A DNA stretch of 64,000 nucleotides. Origin: UBA8941 sp963780545. GTDB taxonomy: Archaea; Thermoproteota; Bathyarchaeia; TCS64. The position numbers and the translations under genes were made by a program. The notes under the pieces were generated by a model. It searched no databases. It had not been told where the DNA came from and saw only the letters and a program-made list of their open reading frames with translations. Of the stretch, positions 28,982 to 36,700 are shown one piece after another. The DNA lies in the NCBI GenBank assembly GCA_963780545.1, contig CAWACK010000021.1, forward strand, positions 62,001 to 126,000. The letters are read 5' to 3'. Within the stretch, counting starts at the first letter, position 1; each line of letters opens with the position of its first letter.

Positions 28982-29222
28982 TTCCCTCACTCCTGACGAA
29001 CATGATCACGGAGACGAACAAGACGACGACCGCGCCTCCGTAGATAAGCATCTGGAAGAGCCCAACGTATGGTGCATAGAGCATCCAGTATAGGGCACCC
29101 AGGGAGATGCACATTGCACCCAAGCTCAAGGCGGCGTATAGCAGGTTCTTCAACCCCGCTGCCCCGAGCGCGAAAGCAATGGTCACCGCGAGTATGCTGA
29201 ATTGTACTAGTTCCGAAGCCAT
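28974..29222 (-). CDS. nuoJ: NuoJ N-terminal-half membrane subunit (J1)
   Basis: An 82-residue three-helix protein matching the first half of NuoJ: GLKNLLYAALSLGAMCISLGALYWMLYAPYVGLFQMLIYGGAVVVLFV, where Y-x-G-A-V-x-V-L-F is the family hallmark (the pi-bulge helix 3 region). A usual bacterial NuoJ is 170-200 residues; here the protein stops after VIMFVRSEGNE and the rest is in the next gene, as in some archaeal Fpo clusters. It begins directly at the nuoI stop. Confidence 0.85.
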   Translation of the reverse strand: MASELVQFSILAVTIAFALGAAGLKNLLYAALSLGAMCISLGALYWMLYAPYVGLFQMLIYGGAVVVLFVSVIMFVRSEGNE

Positions 29223-29624
29223 TTATTTCTTCACCTCGTTCTGGACCGCAGGCTTCGCGACTGTTGAGGCGGGTGGTCTTGGGGTCCTCTTGAAGTCTAG
29301 TATCTCATCGGCTTTGTTGATTACCGCGAGTTCATACTCAGTAGTCAGAATAAGGGCTCCAGTCGGGCAGACCTCCTCACATTGTTGGCAGAAAAGGCAG
29401 GCGCCGAGGTTGATTTTTAGACCTTCACACTTCGGGCCAATTCCCTTGAGCTCGATAGCGAAGCTTGGGCAGACCCTCGAGCAGAGGCCACAGCCGGTGC
29501 ATTTTTCACCATCATATGCGTGCTTGCCTCTGCCGCCCTCGGGAATCGTCCGTTTCTCAAAGGGATAGATCAATGTGCAGGGTTTCCCAACAGCGTTCTT
29601 CAGAAGCTCTCTTTCCATTGCCAT
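29223..29624 (-). CDS. nuoI: NuoI-like 2x[4Fe-4S] ferredoxin subunit
   Basis: Peripheral-arm ferredoxin passing electrons to the NuoB cluster. It has two complete cluster motifs, CTGCGLCSRVCP at about residues 41-52 and CLFCQQCEEVCP at about 75-86, each with the trailing Cys-Pro that binds the other cluster. The 133-residue length fits NuoI/FpoI. No NuoE, F or G genes are nearby, so electrons probably arrive from a soluble ferredoxin or another partner at this subunit. The start lies one base after the nuoH stop. Confidence 0.93.
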   Translation of the reverse strand: MAMERELLKNAVGKPCTLIYPFEKRTIPEGGRGKHAYDGEKCTGCGLCSRVCPSFAIELKGIGPKCEGLKINLGACLFCQQCEEVCPTGALILTTEYELAVINKADEILDFKRTPRPPASTVAKPAVQNEVKK

Positions 29625-29625
29625 T

Positions 29626-30642
29626 TTAAATCACTCCGGATAGCGCCACAATCGCCATTACAGTGAGAACGGCGAGGGGCGTCAAGTACTGCCACGCCCA
29701 CTTCAGCATCTGATCAATCCTGAACCTCGCGAATAGTGCGCTGAGGTTACTGAGAATGAGGACGCAGAAAGTGGTCTTCAGTATGAACCATGCAATTGGT
29801 GGAAGAATGGGGCCGGCTGGTCCTCCAAGGAAAAGTGAGGTTAGCAAAGCTGAAGCAAGTACAATCTTAACATCTCGACCGAGAGTCAGCAGTGCTAATT
29901 TTTTGCCACTGAACTCCACTTGCCAGCCATGTACAATCTCCGTCTCCGCCTCAGCCATGTCGAATGGACGCATTTCAAGTTCCGCGAGTAGACAAATGAT
30001 ATAAATACAGAAACCTAGAAACAAAACGACTCCGAGCATAATTCCCCATATACTTGGAGCTGCGATAAAACTCTGAACACTGGAGACCTCCCAAGCTACT
30101 ATTTTGTTTATACTCAGACTACCCGCCATAATTGCTGGACCAAAAGCGAGTAGTACGAGTGGTATCTCGTAAGCAAGCATCAGCAGAGCCACCCTAGTAG
30201 CCCCGACAGCACCGAAGAGGTTGCTTGAACTCCACCCAGCTAGAAATACACTTAGAACTGTTAGACTCAGGAGCAGTAGGACGATTACCAGATCTCCCTC
30301 GAAAGAAGCTATGGGAGTATATGACCAGAGGTTTGTTATGGATTGTATCGGTATCAGAAATAGGGTTGCGAGTGGTAAAGCGAAGATCAGCAGGGGAGTT
30401 ACCGAGAACAACGGCTTGTTTGCGGCGCCCGGCGTTATATCCTCCTTAGCGAGGAGTTTTATAAAGTCAGCCAATGGCTGAAGCAGACCAGCATAGCCCG
30501 TGTGCATTGGACCTCTTCGGTTCTGTAGGCGAGCCACAGTTTTCCTCGTCAACCAATTACAGTAGAGTGCATATACTATGATGAATAGCGCACCGGGGAA
30601 TATCACTATACTAATGATATCACTTATTGCGACCATTCTCAT
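29626..30642 (-). CDS. nuoH: Membrane-arm anchor subunit NuoH
   Basis: Eight-helix subunit joining peripheral and membrane arms. Recognised from RRGPMHTGYAGLLQPLADFIKLLAKEDITP near the N-terminus and LLAELEMRPFDMAEAETEIVHGWQVEFSG, the highly conserved acidic loop that forms the E-channel or quinone-cavity lining in complex I; it is also conserved in group 4 hydrogenases. 338 residues. The ATG at 30642 (or 30636) lies inside the end of the NuoD gene, an overlap of 17-23 bases. Confidence 0.94.
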   Translation of the reverse strand: MRMVAISDIISIVIFPGALFIIVYALYCNWLTRKTVARLQNRRGPMHTGYAGLLQPLADFIKLLAKEDITPGAANKPLFSVTPLLIFALPLATLFLIPIQSITNLWSYTPIASFEGDLVIVLLLLSLTVLSVFLAGWSSSNLFGAVGATRVALLMLAYEIPLVLLAFGPAIMAGSLSINKIVAWEVSSVQSFIAAPSIWGIMLGVVLFLGFCIYIICLLAELEMRPFDMAEAETEIVHGWQVEFSGKKLALLTLGRDVKIVLASALLTSLFLGGPAGPILPPIAWFILKTTFCVLILSNLSALFARFRIDQMLKWAWQYLTPLAVLTVMAIVALSGVI

Positions 30643-31813
30643 ACCACCTTATACCGTATTTTATGAGTTCTTCGCCAGTCATGTCCCAATTCTTCTCCTT
30701 CGTCTCATCGACGAAAACCATGCGGTCAGTGCAGCTAAAGCAGGGGTCGATACCAGCCAGGACAATTGGGATGTCAGCTATGTAACCGCCCTTTAGCTTT
30801 ACACAGAGGGAAGGAATGTTGGCCATTGTGGGCGCTCTGATTTTGTACCTGTAGGGCTTATTATCGCCCTTACTGCAGAGGTAGTGGATGTCTTCTCCAC
30901 GCTGAGCCTCGATCATATTCGTAGCCTCACCCTCAGGGATCTTCTGGAGAGGCGTAAACTTCTCCCTAATCGGTCCATCGGGTAAATGATCGAGAACATA
31001 CTTTGCGATGCCGACGCTCTCAACGAGCTCACCGACTCGAACTATCACATTCGCCAGGACGTCACCACTCTCGGCGGTTACGACGTTGAATGGAACCTCA
31101 TCGTATGCAAGGTAGGAGTTATCTCGGCGAGTGTCCTTGTTGACGCCACTAGCGCGGGCATTTGGACCGCAGCCACATAGGCGGATCATGTCAGCCTTAC
31201 TACAATAGCCGACGCCGGAGGCCCTGTTGATTATCGTTGACTCCGTAGTGGCAACTTTCGTGTAGTACTTTGTGCGCTCTGCGAGGACGTCAAGCATCTT
31301 CTGGAACTTGGGGATCTTATCACTCGAGATATCACGTCGTACGCCACCTATGGCGTTCCAGGCGTAGTTAACTCGGTTTCCGCTGATCTCCTCGAGCATG
31401 TTGAGGACGACCTCGCGGTCACGCCAGACGTAGTAGAAGAGAGTGTCAAACCCAATCTCGTGGGCTGCGACGCCCACCCAGAGGAGGTGGCTATGGATCC
31501 TCTCAAGCTCGTGTATAAAGGTTCGGAGATACTTGGCTCGCGGCGGGATAGTTATACCAGCGACATCCTCAACATTCATCGCAAAGAGTGTCTGGTGGGC
31601 ATTACTGCATATACCGCAGACCCTCTCCGTAAGGTAGAGGTTCTGGATGTATGTGCGGGCCTCCATCGCCTTCTCGATACCCCTGTGGTTGTAGCCAACG
31701 CGAGGCTCGACGTCTACTACGACCTCGCCGTCGACTTTAAAGAGGAAGCTCGCTGGCTCCTTAAGCGCTGGATGCTGTGGGCCTATCGGTATACTGAACT
31801 CTGTGTCACTCAT
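30620..31813 (-). CDS. nuoD: [NiFe]-hydrogenase-type large subunit in NuoD position (group 4)
   Basis: Large catalytic subunit homologous to NuoD and to group 4 [NiFe] hydrogenases. Unlike complex I NuoD, it keeps both cysteine pairs that hold the Ni-Fe centre: ERVCGICSNAH (Cys66, Cys69) and GIDPCFSCTDR (Cys358, Cys361). About 34 residues follow the last motif, beginning at R-M, the position where HycE is cleaved on maturation. Other features are the N-terminal PIGPQHPAL and GYNHRGIEKAMEARTY. The chosen ATG overlaps the nuoC stop (ATGA). The open frame extends into nuoC only because of a one-base error there. Expected to reduce protons or oxidise H2, coupled to ion pumping. Confidence 0.93.
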   Translation of the reverse strand: MSDTEFSIPIGPQHPALKEPASFLFKVDGEVVVDVEPRVGYNHRGIEKAMEARTYIQNLYLTERVCGICSNAHQTLFAMNVEDVAGITIPPRAKYLRTFIHELERIHSHLLWVGVAAHEIGFDTLFYYVWRDREVVLNMLEEISGNRVNYAWNAIGGVRRDISSDKIPKFQKMLDVLAERTKYYTKVATTESTIINRASGVGYCSKADMIRLCGCGPNARASGVNKDTRRDNSYLAYDEVPFNVVTAESGDVLANVIVRVGELVESVGIAKYVLDHLPDGPIREKFTPLQKIPEGEATNMIEAQRGEDIHYLCSKGDNKPYRYKIRAPTMANIPSLCVKLKGGYIADIPIVLAGIDPCFSCTDRMVFVDETKEKNWDMTGEELIKYGIRWYENGRNK

Positions 31814-32302
31814 GTCCATTCCTCCCCATCGATCGCTTTCCTCAGGGACTTTACGTCCCACTTCTTCAGAAGCGGATAAACTCCCTCGGGCCACTCCTCT
31901 GACATAAGCAATCTCTTTGGGCTTGGGTGGCCCTCGGGGTAGACACCTGAGGAGATCATTGATCTCCCGCTCGTAGAGGATTGCTCCATTGATTATATCT
32001 GTAATTGAGGGAACGACCGATTTGTCGCCTGGAACACGCACCTTTATCGTGAATACAAGGTTGGGACGGTTAAAGTGATAGTTGAGTTCTCTCTCCTCCC
32101 CCAAGTCCATGCCTGTTATCGTGGCGAGGTGAAACAGTCCCTCCTTCTCCTTCAGGTAGGTCACGGCATCCCTAAGTTTCTCGGTCTTGATCGTCACATA
32201 GATTCGTCTATCCTTAGGGATCTTTGAGTCGATGACATTCTCCTTCCCGATGACCTCAGTGAGCCTCTCGAGCGTCTTCACATTTTCCTCAGCGTAACTC
32301 AT
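31810..32302 (-). CDS. nuoC: Peripheral subunit NuoC (one frameshift)
   Basis: NuoC/HycE-N-type 30-kDa subunit that packs against the large subunit. The frame reads ITGMDLGEERELNYHF and YEREINDLL, then shifts because of one extra base at 31948. Removing it gives GVYPEGHPSPKRLLMSEEWPEG and onward to KKWDVKSLRKAIDGEEWT, then a TGA overlapping the NuoD start. That is a textbook NuoC ending. Left uncorrected, the frame runs on through the junction and imitates a fused NuoCD protein of 560 residues. About 163 residues after correction. The same gene order and overlap style as its neighbours support separate genes. Confidence 0.88.
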
Positions 32303-32311
32303 TTTTCCACC

Positions 32312-32731
32312 TCAGTACCCCGCGCTCTTCAGGAGCTTCACTACACCGTCGAGGATGGCCTCCGGTTTAGGCGGGCATCCCACGACGTAGGCGTTGACGG
32401 GGATTACCTTGTCGACGCCCTCCATGACATTGTAGCAGTCTTGGAAAGTGCCTCCAGTGTTAGCGCAGCTTCCGATGGCTACAACGAATTTTGGTTCCGG
32501 CATCTGTTCATAGATCCTCTTGAGTCGACTCTTCAATTTCCTCGAAATTGATCCTGAGACTATGAGAACGTCTGCGTGTCTGGGCGTGCCCTTGAGGACG
32601 CATCCAAAACGTTCCACATCATATCGGGGAGTCAAGGCGGCGACTATCTCTATGTCACAGGCATTGCAAGCAGCGCCGTTAAAATGTATAAGCCATGGAG
32701 AGCGGGTTCTTGCCCATGTAACAAGCCCCAT
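32312..32731 (-). CDS. nuoB: NuoB / hydrogenase small-subunit-like [4Fe-4S] protein
   Basis: Carries the proximal 4Fe-4S cluster next to the active site. Ligands are Cys22 and Cys25 in AACNACDIEIVA, the Cys of IGSCANTGGTF and the Cys of VVGCPPKPEAIL. Complex I NuoB has two adjacent cysteines (CC) here, whereas C-x2-C with DIEI is the pattern of Ech/Mbh/Hyc small subunits. The protein therefore agrees with the hydrogenase character of its NuoD partner. 139 residues. Nine bases separate it from nuoC. Confidence 0.93.
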   Translation of the reverse strand: MGLVTWARTRSPWLIHFNGAACNACDIEIVAALTPRYDVERFGCVLKGTPRHADVLIVSGSISRKLKSRLKRIYEQMPEPKFVVAIGSCANTGGTFQDCYNVMEGVDKVIPVNAYVVGCPPKPEAILDGVVKLLKSAGY

Positions 32732-32732
32732 T

Positions 32733-33068
32733 CTAAGTCCTCCACTTTAAAGATAGGATGACGATGGACACAAGAGAAGCGGCTGCATACGCGATCGGCA
32801 GCATCACATTCATTGGCCTAGCGAGAGTCGTTGCAAGGACGAAACCCAGAACGTCGAAGATCATGAAGTATACTGCATATACGAAGAAGTTTTCGACGTT
32901 CACCCTTACCTTTGTGGGGGGTATATCCTCACCACAGGCGTAAGGCGCTAGCTTACCAACTGTGTCCGGACTCCTTGGGGCCAGGTCATTGCCTATTGCT
33001 AAAATTATGAGGGCAACGACCACGGCGACGACTAGAACTAGGGTGAATCCGGTTAGACCTTCAAGCAA
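32733..33068 (-). CDS. nuoA: Membrane subunit NuoA
   Basis: First gene of the operon. A three-helix subunit, 111 residues, recognised by YACGEDIPP and NVENFFVYAVYFMIFDV. NuoA is normally found in complex I and Fpo and is absent from simple Ech/Mbh hydrogenases, so its presence marks the complex I-like membrane arm. The usual Glu right after FDV is replaced by Leu (FDVLGFVL). Start codon is TTG (33068), preceded by GAGGG with good spacing. Two TATA-like stretches lie upstream within 90 bases. Confidence 0.9.
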   Translation of the reverse strand: MLEGLTGFTLVLVVAVVVALIILAIGNDLAPRSPDTVGKLAPYACGEDIPPTKVRVNVENFFVYAVYFMIFDVLGFVLATTLARPMNVMLPIAYAAASLVSIVILSLKWRT

Positions 33069-33298
33069 CTCGGTCCCTCAAACTTTCTTTTGGTGCGCGA
33101 ATATAACATTCACGGTTGATGAGAATTTGGATATTTAGTACTATATATAGTAGAATCGATTTTAACTGATTTAAAATCTCTAGCGTGTGATTAATATGCA
33201 AGTTTGAGTATCTCATGTTCAGTTCTGATTTTTAACTGTAAAATTCGCATTTTCATAATCCAATTAATTTATCAACGTCTCGATCAGAGGCTTAACCT
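33069..33298. promoter_or_regulatory. Divergent promoter region, nuo operon versus nucleotide-sugar dehydrogenase
   Basis: AT-rich 230-base spacer between nuoA (minus) and the dehydrogenase gene (plus). It contains a perfect 14-base palindrome TACTATATATAGTA (33139-33152) that could serve as box A on either strand or as an operator. A second TATA-like ATTAATTTA lies about 30 bases before the 33299 ATG, and TTATATTC is near 33105 for nuoA. Confidence 0.5.
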
Positions 33299-34663
33299 AT
33301 GAAGCTGGTCGTCGTCGGAATGGGCTATGTTGGCACGCCCGTCGCTGCCCTCTTTGCAGACGTCCCTGGATTCACGGTCACAGGTATACAGAGACGATCT
33401 CTGAGATCCGCTTGGAAGATCGATGCAATTAACCAAGGCAAGTCTCCAATAGAGGCGGATGAGCCTGGCTTACCTGAGCTGATTGCTAGAACGGTTAAGA
33501 AGGGAACATTCAGTGTAACCAGCGACGTTTCAGTTTATTGCGAAGCTGACTCGATCATTATTGCGGTCCAGACGCCCGTCGACGAAAACCATGAACCGAA
33601 ATATGAGTCTCTCCGACAAGTCCTAGCAGACATCGGCGACAATATGAAGAAAGGAGTCCTCGTCTGCCTAGAATCAACCGTTGCACCAGGTACAACAAAC
33701 CACCTCGCCAAACCCATTCTCGAGGAACATTCAGGCATGAAGGCTGGCAGAGACTTTGGCCTACTCTTCAGCTACGAGCGCGTTATGGTCGGTCGCCTCC
33801 TCCATAATCTTACTGAGTATGACCGAATAGTTGGTGGAATCGACCCCGAATCCACTCGGCGAGGAATCGAGTTATATCGACACATCGTTAAAGCCAAATT
33901 ACATTCAACTGACGCATTGACGGCGGAGGTCGCCAAAGTCACGGAGAATGCTTACCGCGATGTCAACATAGCTTTCGCAAATGAGGTTGCACTCATCTGC
34001 GAGTCTCTAGATGTCAACGTCCATGATGTACGCAGATTCGTAAACAGCCTGCCAAATGACAACAGCAACCCCTCCGCCAACCCTTACCGCAACATGCATA
34101 CACCCGGCGCTGGGGTTGGAGGACACTGCCTACCCAAAGATAGCTGGCTCCTAAAATACGGTCTCGATACATATGGCAAATTTAAATTCGAGCCGAAGAT
34201 CCTTGTCGACAGCAGAAACATCAACGACTTAATGCCCAAACACATGGAGGAGCTCACCGAAGAGGCTCTCAAGGAGAAAAGCCTCAAATTAAATAGTGTC
34301 AAGATTGTCATACTTGGTATAGCCTTCCTCGAAAATAGCGACGACACACGAAACACGCCTACCGAACCACTCTATAACTCGCTGAAAAATAGATGTAAGG
34401 ATATTATAATTCACGATCCATATGTTAAAGAATATAAGGACATTAAAATCACTGCAAACCTCGAGGAAGCAATAAAGGATAGAGATTGTCTCATTTTGGT
34501 CACCCGCCACAGGGAATACTTCTTCCTTAAACCCGAGTGGCTAAAGAAGCAAATGAGGACCCCCATAATCGTCGATGGGAGAAATGTATTTGACCAGAGC
34601 CTATTTTTGAAAGCAGGTTTCGCCTTCAGGGGAGTTGGATTACCTAGAAAAAGCGAGAATTAG
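33299..34663 (+). CDS. UDP-GlcNAc/ManNAc or UDP-glucose 6-dehydrogenase family enzyme
   Basis: NAD-dependent nucleotide-sugar 6-dehydrogenase that oxidises a UDP-hexose to the uronic acid for glycan synthesis. The N-terminal Rossmann fold starts VVVGMGYVGTPVAALFAD. Further motifs are IIAVQTPVDENHEP, ESTVAPGTT, the central dimer helix KVTENAYRDVNIAFANE and the catalytic Cys loop GAGVGGHCLPKDSW. The C-terminal UDP-binding domain (ILGIAFLENSDDTRNTPTEPL) completes it. 454 residues. The WecC (UDP-ManNAc dehydrogenase) branch is favoured by VQTPVDENHEP and GVGGHCLPKD, but the substrate cannot be fixed. It converges on the HtrA operon with a four-base overlap. Confidence 0.88.
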   Translation: MKLVVVGMGYVGTPVAALFADVPGFTVTGIQRRSLRSAWKIDAINQGKSPIEADEPGLPELIARTVKKGTFSVTSDVSVYCEADSIIIAVQTPVDENHEPKYESLRQVLADIGDNMKKGVLVCLESTVAPGTTNHLAKPILEEHSGMKAGRDFGLLFSYERVMVGRLLHNLTEYDRIVGGIDPESTRRGIELYRHIVKAKLHSTDALTAEVAKVTENAYRDVNIAFANEVALICESLDVNVHDVRRFVNSLPNDNSNPSANPYRNMHTPGAGVGGHCLPKDSWLLKYGLDTYGKFKFEPKILVDSRNINDLMPKHMEELTEEALKEKSLKLNSVKIVILGIAFLENSDDTRNTPTEPLYNSLKNRCKDIIIHDPYVKEYKDIKITANLEEAIKDRDCLILVTRHREYFFLKPEWLKKQMRTPIIVDGRNVFDQSLFLKAGFAFRGVGLPRKSEN

Positions 34664-35991
34664 CTGGAAGATCTCACGCCGAGAGTCACCATGATAGTCA
34701 TTGCGGCGCCATCTCTGATTATACTGAGCGTCATCGTGTCGCCGGGTCGCTTATTTCTTTGAATGTAAAGTAAGACGTCGTACTGTCCCTTCACGCTCTG
34801 GCCATCAACGGCTGTGATGACATCTCCTCCCAGGATTACAGTAGAACCACCGATCACCGTGGCTCTCGTGCCTCCTTTAAGACCCGCTTTCTGCGCTGGG
34901 CTCCCCGGGTTCACAGAGGTGATTAGCGTGCCGTGGGTTCCTGCAGGGAGACTCATCGCCGAGATAATCTCCGGGGTAAGGTCGATATCGGAGACACCGA
35001 GGTAAGACTGATCGTACTTTCCTGTCGAAATCAAGCTCGGCAGCTCCCGTGCGATCGTATCGCTAGGGACTGCGAAACCGATGCCGTTCGAGGTCTGAGA
35101 CGGGATAGCAGTATTAATCCCTACGACCTCCCCGTTAAGGTTTAGGAGCGGGCCTCCACTATTACCCGGATTGATGGCTGCATCTGTCTGTATAACATCC
35201 ACAATCGGGTATCCACTTGCGGAGTTCATTTCCCTACCAACGGCGCTTACTATCCCACTCGTCAATGTGTCGGCTAATCCGTAAGGGTTCCCGATAGCTA
35301 TGACTGGTTCGCCAACCTTCAAGTCGGAGGATGAACTAAGTTTAATGGGCTTCAGGAGGCTGGCTGTGGCGTTTACCTTTATTACAGCGATATCTGAGAA
35401 GGGGTCAGCTCCTACGACTGCCGCTGGCAATATGGTTCCGTTGATGAAGGTGACTATGATGCTGTTCGCCCCATCTATCACATGGTCGTTGGTCACAATC
35501 CTCCCTTCGGTGTCATAAACAAAACCACTACCTTGAACTGTCCCAAGTGGGAGAGTTGACGTTATCAGCACCACACTGTTATTCGTAGCGTCGTAGAGTT
35601 TACTGTAATCTAAGGTACTCTGATTTGAGGGTGTTGTCCCGAAACCCAAATTGCTCAAAGTATCGCTAAGTGTCGATATCTTTGAATTAGCCTCATTCAA
35701 GTTTGCAACTAGTGTCTGAACCGAAGAGGTTAACGTCGTCACTTGTCCGGAGAGTCTACTGATCTTGTTCCCACTGTCCCAATAAACGTAGACTGAGAAG
35801 CTAGCAAACAACAAGACCAGGATAACTAGAATTGTAGTAACTAGATTATTGTCGCCATTCTTCTGCTGGATTTCAAGGACCTTCTCTGATGAAGTTGGTT
35901 GATTAGAGTTTTCGGGGTTCTGCTCACTGTGGACTAATTCACCTTGAGAAGGCTGATCTTCAACCTTCTTCTCGTCAATCGACTTTGACAT
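34660..35991 (-). CDS. HtrA/DegP-like membrane-anchored serine protease (second paralogue)
   Basis: Extracytoplasmic S1C protease of 443 residues, paralogous to the one at 15339-16569. A charged cytosolic tail of about 50 residues precedes one membrane helix (LVTTILVILVLLFASFSVYV), a coiled-coil linker, and the protease domain with His in TNDHVIDG, Asp in SDIAVIKV and Ser in GNSGGPLLN. One PDZ domain ends with TIMVTLGVRSSS. It is the last gene of the exporter operon and starts six bases after the Yip1-like gene, so it likely polices proteins moved or assembled by that system. Confidence 0.92.
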   Translation of the reverse strand: MSKSIDEKKVEDQPSQGELVHSEQNPENSNQPTSSEKVLEIQQKNGDNNLVTTILVILVLLFASFSVYVYWDSGNKISRLSGQVTTLTSSVQTLVANLNEANSKISTLSDTLSNLGFGTTPSNQSTLDYSKLYDATNNSVVLITSTLPLGTVQGSGFVYDTEGRIVTNDHVIDGANSIIVTFINGTILPAAVVGADPFSDIAVIKVNATASLLKPIKLSSSSDLKVGEPVIAIGNPYGLADTLTSGIVSAVGREMNSASGYPIVDVIQTDAAINPGNSGGPLLNLNGEVVGINTAIPSQTSNGIGFAVPSDTIARELPSLISTGKYDQSYLGVSDIDLTPEIISAMSLPAGTHGTLITSVNPGSPAQKAGLKGGTRATVIGGSTVILGGDVITAVDGQSVKGQYDVLLYIQRNKRPGDTMTLSIIRDGAAMTIMVTLGVRSSS

Positions 35992-35997
35992 CTTTTT

Positions 35998-36700
35998 TTA
36001 CCCTGTTGGTGGTCGGAATCCCCCACCACCTCCGAATCCGCCGCCACCACCACCTACAATTATTCTACTTCCTCCGCCTAGTATTCCGAAGCCTCTGAAG
36101 GCGCTTCTCGAACCTCCACCAAGGCTAATTGGTACACCTATGAATGTCAATGCAAGGGATATGGCAACGGGGATTAGAACAGCAACAGCCGCCTTTTTCC
36201 TGCTTAACCCGTAGTTTGCCATCGCAGCAACAGCTGAGAGAATCAGCGTTGCCGAGTTGAAGACGTTGAATTCACCAAGCAGTACACCAATTACACCTAA
36301 GCCTGTTGCAGTCCGAGGGATCGTAGGTGAAAGTCATCACATCTACTATGCTAAGCAAACCCTGAATAACCAAGGGAATGTAAGCGAACCCGTTCATTGC
36401 TAGGAATCGCCTCAGACTGCCTTTTCCCTTCAACACCCTGGCCATAGCGTGGATTACCAAGCTAGAGACTAGCCATAAAGCTAGATAAGTGCCAAATGAT
36501 ATTGCCGCAGTGATATAGACCGAAGTCCCTACTGTAGATGATGCGAATGTAGACTTCCCCGCTTCAATAATTACCGATGCCGCGGTTAGTAAAGCAGCCA
36601 CCAATACGACAGCAAAACCCTTTATCAGGTCTTTACTAGTCCAGTTCTCGAACCAACCCTTCAATCCTTTGCTTTTCACTGTTTCAACTGTCTTACTCAT
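35998..36700 (-). CDS. Yip1-like membrane protein with Gly-rich tail (frameshifted)
   Basis: Membrane protein with about five helices. The first piece (36700 to about 36320) has the Yip1 pattern: a cytosolic N-tail (KGLKGWFENWTSKDLIKGF), paired helices and SLRRFLAMNGFAYIPLVIQGL. A one-base shift near 36318 interrupts TFTYDP. Restoring the frame continues TATGLGVIGVLLGEFNVFNSA and joins the ORF ending at 35998, with two further hydrophobic segments and a Gly-rich tail (GGGGGGFGGGGG). About 234 residues in all. It overlaps the permease gene by eight bases. Yip1-domain proteins in prokaryotes are unassigned; a membrane-organising or transport-accessory role is inference. Confidence 0.7.

Noticed and set aside
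30620..32302. Single 560-residue NuoCD fusion protein
   Set aside because: A one-base correction at 31948 restores a standard NuoC ending and a separate overlapping NuoD start; the intervening residues in the fused frame match neither family.
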